Translations under genes and position numbers: made by a program
The notes under the pieces: model-generated
Seen by the model: the letters and a program-made list of their open reading frames with translations, nothing else
Told to the model about the DNA's origin: nothing
The model's database searches: none
Origin: Sva-07 sp963715825
Lineage (GTDB): Bacteria; Actinomycetota; Acidimicrobiia; Acidimicrobiales; Ilumatobacteraceae
Length of the DNA: 64,000 nucleotides
Direction: 5' to 3'
NCBI GenBank assembly: GCA_963715825.1
Contig: CAVQSI010000013.1
Span: forward strand, 1-64,000
In this document: positions 45,303-52,897 of the stretch, in pieces
How the letters are laid out: each line of letters begins with the position of its first letter
Position numbering within the stretch: position 1 is the stretch's first letter

Positions 45303-46400
45303 TCAGCGCTTGGTGTTGCGGCGCCGCCGGGCGTGGCGCTCGAGCGCGAGGTCGACCAGACGGTCGATCAGCTCGCTGTAGCTCATCCCGGAGTGGATCC
45401 AGAGCTTCGGGTACATCGAGATCGGTGTGAAGCCGGGCATCGTGTTGACCTCGTTGCACATGAACCCGCGACCGTTGCCGTCGTTGTCGATCTCGTAGAA
45501 GAAGTCGACCCGAGCGAGGCCGTCGCAGCGCAGCGCCCGGAACGCGTCGGTGGCCAGCGCCCGAACCCGCTCGACCTCGTGGTCGGCGAGTGGTGCGGGG
45601 ATCAGGAGTTGGGCGCCGTCGGTGACGTACTTGTCCTCGTAGCTGTAGAACTCCTCGCCCGGCACGATCTCGCCGGGTATCGAGGCCTCGGGCTCGACGC
45701 CGCCGAGGACGGCGACCTCGATCTCGCGTCCGACGATCGCTTCTTCGACGACGATCATCTCGTCGTAGGTCAGCGCATGGTCGATCGCCTCACGCAGCCC
45801 CTCGACCGTGGTCGCCTTCGACACACCGACCGATGAGCCCATGTTGGCGGGCTTCACGAAGACGGGCAGGCCGAGTTCGTCGGCGAGCTGGGCCGCCCAG
45901 CCGGGGGTGATCTCGTGCTCGGCGAAGGCTCGGAAGCGCGCCTGGGGGATCCCGGCTGCGGTGAGAACCTGTTTGGTCATCGCCTTGTCCATCGACACCG
46001 CCGAGCCCAGCACGCCGCTGCCGACGTAGGCGACGTTGGCGAGGTCGAGCATGCCCTGCACGGTGCCGTCCTCGCCCATCGGGCCGTGCAGGAGCGGCAG
46101 GACGACGGTGACCTCGTCGGACGACGACGCATCAGCGAGCATCGGGGTGGGTGACACGTCGGTGCCTGCGGGGTTCAGGCGGCCAGGGATCGCGTGGGGG
46201 CCCTCGATCAGCGCCTCGACCGCTTCGTGGGCAAGCGCCCACTGGCCCTCGGTGGAGATCCCGACGGGGGTGATGCGATAGCGCTCGGGGTCGGCGGCCC
46301 GCAGGACGTGGGCGGCAGTGGTGCACGACACGTCGTGCTCGGCCGATTCGCCGCCGAACAACACCACGAGATGAATGCGCTCATGCGGCTCTGCGACCAT
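45303..46400 (-). CDS. ddl: D-alanine-D-alanine ligase
   Basis: Makes the D-Ala-D-Ala dipeptide for peptidoglycan with ATP. The 365-residue ATP-grasp protein has VVLFGGESAEHDVS at the N-terminus, LPLLHGPMGEDGTVQG, SMDKAMTKQVL, VFVKPANMGSSVGVSK and the C-terminal metal site FMCNEVNTMPGFTPISMYPKL. ATG 46400 (MVAEPHERIH) is chosen; the longer open frame upstream overlaps murF antisense. Divergent from murF, whose enzyme uses this dipeptide, across 24 nt with a symmetric promoter. Confidence 0.95.
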   Translation of the reverse strand: MVAEPHERIHLVVLFGGESAEHDVSCTTAAHVLRAADPERYRITPVGISTEGQWALAHEAVEALIEGPHAIPGRLNPAGTDVSPTPMLADASSSDEVTVVLPLLHGPMGEDGTVQGMLDLANVAYVGSGVLGSAVSMDKAMTKQVLTAAGIPQARFRAFAEHEITPGWAAQLADELGLPVFVKPANMGSSVGVSKATTVEGLREAIDHALTYDEMIVVEEAIVGREIEVAVLGGVEPEASIPGEIVPGEEFYSYEDKYVTDGAQLLIPAPLADHEVERVRALATDAFRALRCDGLARVDFFYEIDNDGNGRGFMCNEVNTMPGFTPISMYPKLWIHSGMSYSELIDRLVDLALERHARRRRNTKR

Positions 46401-46406
46401 CGGCCC

Positions 46407-46416
46407 ACGGTACCGT
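46407..46416. promoter_or_regulatory. Palindromic bidirectional -10 of ddl and murF
   Basis: ACGGTACCGT is a perfect palindrome that contains TACCGT on both strands. On the plus strand the box ends 8 nt before the murF GTG; on the minus strand it ends 6 nt before the ddl ATG. One symmetric element could therefore drive leaderless transcription both ways. Confidence 0.5.
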
Positions 46417-46424
46417 CGGCGCCT

Positions 46425-47723
46425 GTGAGGATTCGTGCATCCGAGGCCGCAGCGGGAATCGGCGGTCGGCTGATCGGCCCCGACGTCGAGTTCGACGGCG
46501 CGTCGTTCGATTCGCGCTCGACGAGTCCTGGCCAGCTGTTCGTGCCGATCGTCGCCGACCGCAACGGTCACGAGTTCATCGGAGCGGCCCGAGAGCGCGG
46601 CGCGGTGGCCCACCTGTCGAGCGAACCCGACCCGTTCCGGCGCGATGGCACGGCGATCGAGGTGGCGGACACGGCTCAGGCACTGCTGGCGCTCGCGCAG
46701 TGGGCGAGGCCCCGGCTCGACGCACGCGTCGTCGGGGTGACCGGCAGTGTGGGAAAGACGTCGGCGAAGGACCTGATGGCGGCAGCGTGTGCGGCCGGTC
46801 GGCGCACGACAGCGAACGAACGCAGCTTCAACAACGAACAGGGTCTCCCGATCACGATCCTCAACGCACCCGACGACACCGAGGTCCTCATCCTCGAGAT
46901 GGGCATGCGCGGGTTCGGCCACATCAGCCAGCTGTGCGAGATCGCCCGCCCCGACATCGGCGTCGTCACCGTCGTCGGTCACGCCCACACCGAACTCGTC
47001 GGCGGACTCGACGGCGTCGCGGTCGCCAAAGGCGAGTTGGTCGAGGCGCTGCCTGGAAGTGGGACGGCGGTCCTCAACGCCGACGACGACCGGGTTGCCG
47101 CCATGCGGTCGCGGACCCGTGCCGACGTGATCACCTACGGAGCTGCCGGCGACGTACGCGTCAGCGACGTCGTCCTCGACGGATCTGCTCGTGCGCAGTT
47201 CCGCGTCGACACGCCCTGGGGGAGCGGCACGACACAACTCGCCGTACCCGGCGCCCACATGGTCACCAACGCGGCAGCGGCGATCGCGGTCGCTGGGGTG
47301 GTCGGCGTCGACCTGGCAGGGGCGCTCGACGCGCTCGCGACGGCGACCGTGTCCGGGATGCGGATGGAGGTGTCGACCGCTCGTGGCGGGGCGACGATCG
47401 TCAACGACGCCTACAACGCGAACCCGACCTCCATGCTGGCTGCGCTCGAGGCGCTCGCCGCGATGGACGCCGACCGGCGTATCGCTGTGCTCGGGCTGAT
47501 GGCCGAGATCGAGGACCCGGCACCGGCGCACCGGGCGGTCGCCGCTCGTGCCAGCGACCTCGGACTCGAACTCGTCGCGGTCGGTACCGACCTCTACGGC
47601 ATCGAGCCGGTCGATGACGTCGTTGCAGCGCTCGGGCCCCTCGGCCCGGAGAGCGCCGTGCTCGTCAAGGCGAGCCGCTCCGCCGGCCTGGAACGAGTGG
47701 TTGGAACGCTGATCGCCCGCTGA
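46425..47723 (+). CDS. murF: UDP-MurNAc-tripeptide-D-Ala-D-Ala ligase
   Basis: Adds D-Ala-D-Ala to UDP-MurNAc-tripeptide in the cytoplasm. In 432 residues: DSRSTSPGQLFVP in the N-terminal domain, the ATP loop GVTGSVGKTSAKDLMA, SFNNEQGLPITIL, VVGHAHTELVGG, VLNADDDR and NDAYNANPTSMLAAL. All Mur-ligase signatures are present. GTG 46425 follows TACCGT by 8 nt. Its partner Ddl is divergent; the rest of a division and cell-wall cluster is absent from the window, so the pair stands alone. Confidence 0.93.
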   Translation: MRIRASEAAAGIGGRLIGPDVEFDGASFDSRSTSPGQLFVPIVADRNGHEFIGAARERGAVAHLSSEPDPFRRDGTAIEVADTAQALLALAQWARPRLDARVVGVTGSVGKTSAKDLMAAACAAGRRTTANERSFNNEQGLPITILNAPDDTEVLILEMGMRGFGHISQLCEIARPDIGVVTVVGHAHTELVGGLDGVAVAKGELVEALPGSGTAVLNADDDRVAAMRSRTRADVITYGAAGDVRVSDVVLDGSARAQFRVDTPWGSGTTQLAVPGAHMVTNAAAAIAVAGVVGVDLAGALDALATATVSGMRMEVSTARGGATIVNDAYNANPTSMLAALEALAAMDADRRIAVLGLMAEIEDPAPAHRAVAARASDLGLELVAVGTDLYGIEPVDDVVAALGPLGPESAVLVKASRSAGLERVVGTLIAR

Positions 47724-47724
47724 T

Positions 47725-49038
47725 TCAGAGCAGCCGGGAGGCGTTCGTCGGGGTGAACGGCTCGCCGCCGTCTTCGACCGGGAGGAAGGCCGCCTCGGGC
47801 AGTCGTCGCAGATCGACCCACCACGCGAGGATCAGTGCGACCACCGCGCCGAAACCGAGCACCGCCCGGGCGCCGACCCACTCGATCACCACGCCGAACA
47901 GGAGGTTGCCGATCGGCACCGTGCCGCCGAACACCATGAACCACAGGGGCATCACCGTCGCCCGCTCGGTGTTCTTCATGTTCAGCTGGAACGTGGTCGT
48001 GATCGCGGTGGCCACCATGAAGTAGAAGAAGCCGAGAACGAAACCGACGGGGAAGGCCAACTCCGGCCCGCGGATCTGCGAGAACACGCCGAGCGCGATG
48101 GCGAAGCCGGTGAATCCACGCACGATCAGCACCTTGCGGTCGATCGACGACAGGAACGTGCCGACGGACAGCGCCCCGAGGAACGCGCCGGCACCCCACG
48201 TTGCGTAGAGCCAGCGGTACGTGGCACTCGACGGTGCGATGTCGAAGTTCAGTCGGGCGACCGACGGGAACAGCCCGATGTACACCAGGCTGAACAGCGA
48301 GAACAGGAACATGCCGATCAGCAGCCGGTTCAGCACCAGGCGCTCCTTGGCGATCTTCAGCCCGATCGTGAGCGATCGGAAGCCACGGGTCGTGTTGCCG
48401 CTGCGGACGTCGGGCATGCGAACGATCAGCAGCGCCGCGATGAAGAAGAGGTACGTCGCCGCGTTCACGAGGAAGATGCTCGACACGCTGAGCCCGGCGA
48501 CGGCGAGTATCGCAGCGAGGACCGGGCCGATGACCCGGGTGCCGTTGATCATCGCCGAGTTGAGCGAGATCGCGCCGGGGAGGTCCTGGCGGTGCACGAG
48601 CAACGGCATCGATGCCTGGAACGCCGGCGCATTGAGCGCGTTGGCGATGCCGATGCCCAGCTGCGCGAGGAAGATCGTCCACAGCGCGGTCTCGGCGGCG
48701 ACGAAGTAGGCAATGGCGATCGTGAGCAGCACCGACGCGGACTGCATCGTGAGCTGGAGCTTCTGTTTGGACACCCGGTCGGCGAGCACACCGCCGGGGA
48801 TCGAGAGCACCAGCAACGGGCCGAGCTGGGCGAAGATCATCAGGCCGACGAGCGCAGGGCGGCCGGTGCGGTCGTCGATGTAGGCCGGCAACGTGAAGTT
48901 CTGCATCCAGGTGCCGATGTTGGACAGCGCCAATCCGATGAAGATGATGCGGAAGCCTCGGTACGACAACGCCGCCCGGGCGGTGCCGGCCTTGTGCCCG
49001 TGCTCGGGTGGCGTGTCTGTCTGGGCGGGCGCGGTCAT
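47725..49038 (-). CDS. MFS exporter, enterobactin-exporter-like
   Basis: A 437-residue major-facilitator transporter with about twelve spans. Features are GFRIIFIGLALSNIGTWMQNF at the first span, SIPGGVLADRVSKQ (the loop 2-3 motif A equivalent) and AISLNSAMINGTRVIGPVL. This is the EntS/MFS_3 type that exports siderophores or drugs by proton antiport. A perfect 18-bp palindrome lies 18 nt upstream of its start, suggesting specific control. Convergent with murF, one base apart. The cargo cannot be inferred. Confidence 0.85.
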   Translation of the reverse strand: MTAPAQTDTPPEHGHKAGTARAALSYRGFRIIFIGLALSNIGTWMQNFTLPAYIDDRTGRPALVGLMIFAQLGPLLVLSIPGGVLADRVSKQKLQLTMQSASVLLTIAIAYFVAAETALWTIFLAQLGIGIANALNAPAFQASMPLLVHRQDLPGAISLNSAMINGTRVIGPVLAAILAVAGLSVSSIFLVNAATYLFFIAALLIVRMPDVRSGNTTRGFRSLTIGLKIAKERLVLNRLLIGMFLFSLFSLVYIGLFPSVARLNFDIAPSSATYRWLYATWGAGAFLGALSVGTFLSSIDRKVLIVRGFTGFAIALGVFSQIRGPELAFPVGFVLGFFYFMVATAITTTFQLNMKNTERATVMPLWFMVFGGTVPIGNLLFGVVIEWVGARAVLGFGAVVALILAWWVDLRRLPEAAFLPVEDGGEPFTPTNASRLL

Positions 49039-49055
49039 GGGAGTGGCGGAGTCGT

Positions 49056-49073
49056 CTTGACCCGCGGGTCAAG
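49056..49073. promoter_or_regulatory. 18-bp perfect palindrome upstream of the MFS gene
   Basis: CTTGACCCGCGGGTCAAG is fully symmetric and lies between the epoxide-hydrolase stop and the MFS start. It contains a TTGACC -35-like element on both strands. Likely an operator for a dimeric regulator not encoded nearby. Confidence 0.5.
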
Positions 49074-49093
49074 TTACCGCAGCGATCCGGACC

Positions 49094-50239
49094 TCAGCGG
49101 AACTGGCGGAAGCACGACCGGAGATCGTCGACGAACAGGTCGGGGACCTCGAAGGCGCTGAAGTGGCCGCCGCGTGGCTGCTCGTTCCAGTAGCGGATGT
49201 CGGTGAACGCGCCCTCGACCCAGCGCCTGACCGGCGGCACGATCTCCTTCGGGTACACGGTGAAGCCGGAGGGAATCGTGACCGGTACCGGCCGCGGGCC
49301 CTTGCCGAAGCTCTCCCAGTAGATCCGTGCCGACGACGCGCCGTTGCCGTTGATCCAGTACAGCATCACGTTGTCGAGCAGTTCGTCGCGCGTGAGCACG
49401 TTCTCCGGATGTCCGTCGCAGTCGGTCCACGCCCAGAACTTCTCGAGGATCCAGGCGGCCTGTGCCGCGGGGGAGTCGACGAGGCCGTAGCCGACCGACT
49501 GCGGGCGCGTCGATTGCTGTTTCGAGTAGCCCGAGTCCCACTCTTGGTAGTAGCTCAGTCCATCGAGGGCCCGCTGTTCCTCCGGCGTCGGCTCGCCGTC
49601 GATCTTGGGCCTGGCGCCCATGGCGAGCGTCACGTGCACGGCAGCGCAGTGGTCGACGTCGGTCCCGCCGATTGCGGTCGTGACGGCCGATCCCCAGTCG
49701 CCGCCCTGGGCGACGTAGCGGTCGTAGCCGAGCGACACCATCAGGTCGGCGAACGTCTCGCCGATCTTCTGGACGCCCCAACCCGTCCTCGTCGGCTTGC
49801 CCGAGAACCCGAATCCGGGCAGCGACGGGGCCACCACGTGGAATGCGTCCGCAGCGTCGCCGCCATGTTTGGTCGGGTCGGTGAGCGGCTCGATCACCTT
49901 GTGGAACTCGACGATCGAGCCCGGCCACCCGTGGGTGATCAACAGCGGCATCGCCTCGGGGTGCGGCGAGCGGACGTGGACGAAGTGCAGTCCGGGATCG
50001 CTGATCCCGTCGACCGGCATCGTGAACTGGTCGAACCGGTTGAGCAGCGTTTCGCGTATCCGCCAGTCGTAGCTGTCGGCCCAGTACTCGCAGACGTCCT
50101 GGACGTACGACAAGGGGGTGCCCTGTGACCAGTCCTCGACGAGTTCGCGTTCGGCCCAACGGGTGTTGCGCAGCCGGGCCCGCAGATCGTCGAGCAGCTC
50201 GTCGGACACATCGATCGTGAACGGCTGGATCGTGCTCAT
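49094..50239 (-). CDS. Epoxide hydrolase with EHN domain
   Basis: A 381-residue alpha/beta-hydrolase with an N-terminal EHN domain (IQPFTIDVSDELLDDLRARL, RWAERE), as in juvenile-hormone/microsomal-type epoxide hydrolases. Catalytic features are ITHGWPGSIVEF (oxyanion hole), VAQGGDWGSAVTT with the nucleophile Asp, a cap Tyr in SYYQEWDSGYSKQQ, and the catalytic His in RGGHFSAFEVP. It would open epoxides to diols. ATG 50239 is 6 nt after TAGGGT, so probably leaderless. Monocistronic in appearance; the next gene on the strand ends with palindromes before its promoter. Confidence 0.88.
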   Translation of the reverse strand: MSTIQPFTIDVSDELLDDLRARLRNTRWAERELVEDWSQGTPLSYVQDVCEYWADSYDWRIRETLLNRFDQFTMPVDGISDPGLHFVHVRSPHPEAMPLLITHGWPGSIVEFHKVIEPLTDPTKHGGDAADAFHVVAPSLPGFGFSGKPTRTGWGVQKIGETFADLMVSLGYDRYVAQGGDWGSAVTTAIGGTDVDHCAAVHVTLAMGARPKIDGEPTPEEQRALDGLSYYQEWDSGYSKQQSTRPQSVGYGLVDSPAAQAAWILEKFWAWTDCDGHPENVLTRDELLDNVMLYWINGNGASSARIYWESFGKGPRPVPVTIPSGFTVYPKEIVPPVRRWVEGAFTDIRYWNEQPRGGHFSAFEVPDLFVDDLRSCFRQFR

Positions 50240-50245
50240 CGTGCG

Positions 50246-50251
50246 ACCCTA
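50246..50251 (-). promoter_or_regulatory. Leaderless -10 box of the epoxide hydrolase gene
   Basis: Minus-strand TAGGGT ends 6 nt before ATG 50239; no ribosome binding site is visible. Confidence 0.5.
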
Positions 50252-50278
50252 GGCACTCGACCACCACCCGTCCCTCAT

Positions 50279-50391
50279 CCGAAAAATGTGCCGCAGGGGC
50301 CGCCTGGCGCTCTCTGCTGTGCACATTTCAGGTGGTGCTCCGAAATGTGTAGCGGATCACCGCTCAGCGAACGCCAGCGCACATTTTTCGG
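50279..50391 (-). repeat. Nested pair of AATGTGC palindromes after a stop codon
   Basis: Outer arms CCGAAAAATGTGC (50279-50291) and GCACATTTTTCGG (50379-50391) pair over 13 bp. Inside, GCACATTTC (50321-50329) and GAAATGTG (50342-50349) repeat the same sequence, so the element can also fold as two tandem hairpins; AGCGG/CCGCT forms a small inner stem. It starts 11 nt after the TIGR03084 stop on the minus strand. The right-hand T-run could serve as a U-tract in one direction. Confidence 0.55.
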
Positions 50392-50402
50392 GTTGGGGGA
50401 TG

Positions 50403-51215
50403 TCAGCGGGTTCGGGCAGTGGGGCCGTCCGAGGGTGGGCCGGCGAAGAGTTGGGCCTTCTCCATCCAGTCGCGGGCGGAGTCGCCGGTGACGACGAGGT
50501 CGGTGTCGTCGACGTGGCGGCGCTGGGTGGTGACGAGGCAGAAGTCGAGCGCAGCGCCGACGATCGATTCGGCGGCGTCGTCGGGTCCGAACGTCAGCAG
50601 CTCACCCGAGGGCAGGTGCAGCTCCGCTCGCACCGGCGTCGACGGCACGTCGAGACCACGGTTGATGTAGGTCCAGCCGCGGGTGATGAACCCGAGCTGC
50701 GCGATGTGACGCAATCGATCGGTCGGCTCGCGATCGGCGTCGCCGCCGTTCGTCGAGATCGCGTCGACGATGTCCTGGCCGTGGGCCCACACCTCCATGA
50801 GCCGCGCAGTCAGGAACGACTTCGCGCCCATCGATGGCCCGTACCAGGCCACCCGCGCGTCGTTCTCCAACGTCTCGCCAGCTGCCGCGAGCGCCGCACG
50901 GTTGGCCCGCCATGCGTCGAGCAGATCGTCCGGCGACATCGCCCGATACGGGCCGAGCACGATGTCGTCGGCCGACTCGGCGCCGGCGCCACCCGACGAC
51001 AGCAGCGAGGTCATCGCATCCTGAAAGGCGGGCGGGTCGACGACGGCGAGCGCGGCGGTGCCGTCGAAGTAGGTGAGGTGGCCGATCTGATCGGCGATCG
51101 TCCAGCCAGGGCTCGGCGTGGCCAGTTCCCACTGCTCGGCGTCGAGGCCGGCGACGATGTCGTCGAGGGTCTGCTGTTCGGCGAGGAGATCGGCGAGTAC
51201 ATCCGTCACGTCCAT
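50403..51215 (-). CDS. TIGR03084 family protein (DinB/MDMPI-like)
   Basis: A 270-residue member of an actinobacterial family with the DinB/mycothiol-dependent maleylpyruvate isomerase fold. The N-terminus has WTIADQIGHLTYFDGTAAL with the metal-binding His, and the centre LMEVWAHGQDIVDA with a second His. No enzymatic role is proven; mycothiol- or metal-dependent chemistry is suggested by the fold. ATG 51215 begins MDVTDVLADLLAEQQTL. Divergent from the carboxylase operon (77 nt to its start) and followed by the palindromic element at 50279-50391. Confidence 0.8.
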   Translation of the reverse strand: MDVTDVLADLLAEQQTLDDIVAGLDAEQWELATPSPGWTIADQIGHLTYFDGTAALAVVDPPAFQDAMTSLLSSGGAGAESADDIVLGPYRAMSPDDLLDAWRANRAALAAAGETLENDARVAWYGPSMGAKSFLTARLMEVWAHGQDIVDAISTNGGDADREPTDRLRHIAQLGFITRGWTYINRGLDVPSTPVRAELHLPSGELLTFGPDDAAESIVGAALDFCLVTTQRRHVDDTDLVVTGDSARDWMEKAQLFAGPPSDGPTARTR

Positions 51216-51279
51216 GGCGTCAAGGTGTATCCGATTCGACGCGCCGGCTGCGCTTCGGAGCCGATCGAGGTCGCTCCAC

Positions 51280-51285
51280 TACGGT
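51280..51285 (+). promoter_or_regulatory. Leaderless -10 box of the carboxylase-AtuA operon
   Basis: TACGGT lies 7 nt before GTG 51293 and overlaps the alternative GTG 51284, favouring 51293 as start. Confidence 0.45.
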
Positions 51286-51292
51286 GACGCTC

Positions 51293-52897
51293 GTGACCAT
51301 CGGCACCGTGATCCGCAGTCGGCTCGACACACGATCGGCCGAGTACCAGGACAATCTCGCTGCGATGCAGCAGCTGTGGGACGGTGTCGCCGCCGAGTTG
51401 GCGAGCGTGCCGACGATCGGCGGACAGCGCTACGTCGACCGCCACCGCAAGCGCGGCAAGATGCTGGTGCGTGAGCGCATCGAGGCGCTCGTCGACCCCG
51501 ACACGCCGTTCCTGGAATTGAGCCCGCTCGCCGGCTGGGGAACCCAGGATCCGGTCGGCGTGGGGAGCTGCACCGGGATCGGGATCGTCGAAGGCGTGGA
51601 GTGCGCGATCAGCGGATCCGACATGACCTATCGAGGCGGTTCGGGCAACCCGACCACGTGGAAGAAGGGGTCGCGTTTCCACGAGATCGCTCGCGAGAAC
51701 CGGCTGCCGGTGATCGTCCTCAACGAGTCTGCTGGCGCCGACCTCCCGCGCCAGGCCGACCTGTTCATCCAGGGTGGGGCGAGCTTCAAGGACCTCACCC
51801 AGCTGTCGAAGATGGGGATCCCGTCGATCACGATGGCATTCGGGCCGAACACCGCCGGTGGCGCCTACACGCCAGGGATGAGCGATTACACCGTGTTCGT
51901 CAAGGAGCGCGGCACGGCGTATCTGGGCGGACCACCCTTGGTGAAGATGGCGATCGACGAGATCGTCGACGAAGAGACGCTCGGCGGCGCGGATATGCAC
52001 TCGCGCACGAGCGGGCTGTCGGACTATCTCGCCGTCGACGAGCTCGATGCGATCCGCATCACCCGTGGCATCGTCCGTCACCTCCGTTGGAACAAGCTCG
52101 GCCCGGGCGCCACCGAGCCCGACGATCCGCCGCTGTACGACCCCGCCGAGCTGCTCGGCTGCGCGTCGGCCGATGTCCGCATCCCGTTCGACATCCGCGA
52201 GGTGCTCGCCCGGCTGCTCGACGGCAGCCGGTTCGAGGAATTCAAGCCGCTCTACGGCGACAAGCTCGTGTGCGGCTGGGGATCGATCCACGGCTTCCCG
52301 GTCGGCATCCTCGGCAACAACGGGATCCTGTTCTCGGAGGAGGCGTCGAAGGGCGCCCAGTTCATCCAGCTGTGCAACAAGCGCGACATCCCGTTGGCGT
52401 TCCTGCACAACATCACCGGCTTCATGGTCGGTTCCAAGGCCGAGCAGGGCGGCATCATCCGCAACGGCGCGAAGTTGATCAACGCCGTGTCGAACTCGAC
52501 GGTGCCGCACTTCAACCTGATGGTCGGCGCCAGCTACGGCGCCGGCAACTACGGCATGGCCGGTAAGGCGTACAACCCGCGGTTCATCTTCAGTTGGCCG
52601 AACCACCGGGTGGCGGTGATGGGCCCGAAGCAGCTCGCCGGGGTGATGGAGATCGTCGCTCGCAACGCGGCCGCCGGGCGGGGCATGGAGGTCGACGAGG
52701 ACGCCCTCGCCGCCCAGACCGCCGGGCTCGAAGCGCAGATCGAACACGAGTCGACGGCGCTGTACTCGACCGGGCGATTGTGGGACGACGGGATCATCCA
52801 CCCCGCCGACAGTCGCACCGTGATGGGCATGGCACTGTCGGCAGTGCACAGCAACGTGGTGCAGGGCGCGACCGAGTACGGCGTGTGGAGGCACTGA
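51293..52897 (+). CDS. Acyl-CoA carboxylase beta (carboxyltransferase) subunit
   Basis: A 534-residue carboxyltransferase most like the beta subunit of methylcrotonyl-CoA or geranyl-CoA carboxylase. Marks are RERIEALVDPDTPFLELS, SDMTYRGGSGNPTTWKKG, GPNTAGGAYTPGMSDY, NNGILFSEEASKGAQFIQLC, FLHNITGFMVGSKAEQGGII and SYGAGNYGMAGKAYNPRF. It would transfer CO2 from biotin on the alpha subunit to a branched or terpenoid enoyl-CoA. GTG 51293 (VTIGTVIRSRLD) is preferred over GTG 51284 because of the TACGGT box. Stop overlaps the alpha-subunit start (TGATG). Confidence 0.9.
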   Translation: MTIGTVIRSRLDTRSAEYQDNLAAMQQLWDGVAAELASVPTIGGQRYVDRHRKRGKMLVRERIEALVDPDTPFLELSPLAGWGTQDPVGVGSCTGIGIVEGVECAISGSDMTYRGGSGNPTTWKKGSRFHEIARENRLPVIVLNESAGADLPRQADLFIQGGASFKDLTQLSKMGIPSITMAFGPNTAGGAYTPGMSDYTVFVKERGTAYLGGPPLVKMAIDEIVDEETLGGADMHSRTSGLSDYLAVDELDAIRITRGIVRHLRWNKLGPGATEPDDPPLYDPAELLGCASADVRIPFDIREVLARLLDGSRFEEFKPLYGDKLVCGWGSIHGFPVGILGNNGILFSEEASKGAQFIQLCNKRDIPLAFLHNITGFMVGSKAEQGGIIRNGAKLINAVSNSTVPHFNLMVGASYGAGNYGMAGKAYNPRFIFSWPNHRVAVMGPKQLAGVMEIVARNAAAGRGMEVDEDALAAQTAGLEAQIEHESTALYSTGRLWDDGIIHPADSRTVMGMALSAVHSNVVQGATEYGVWRH

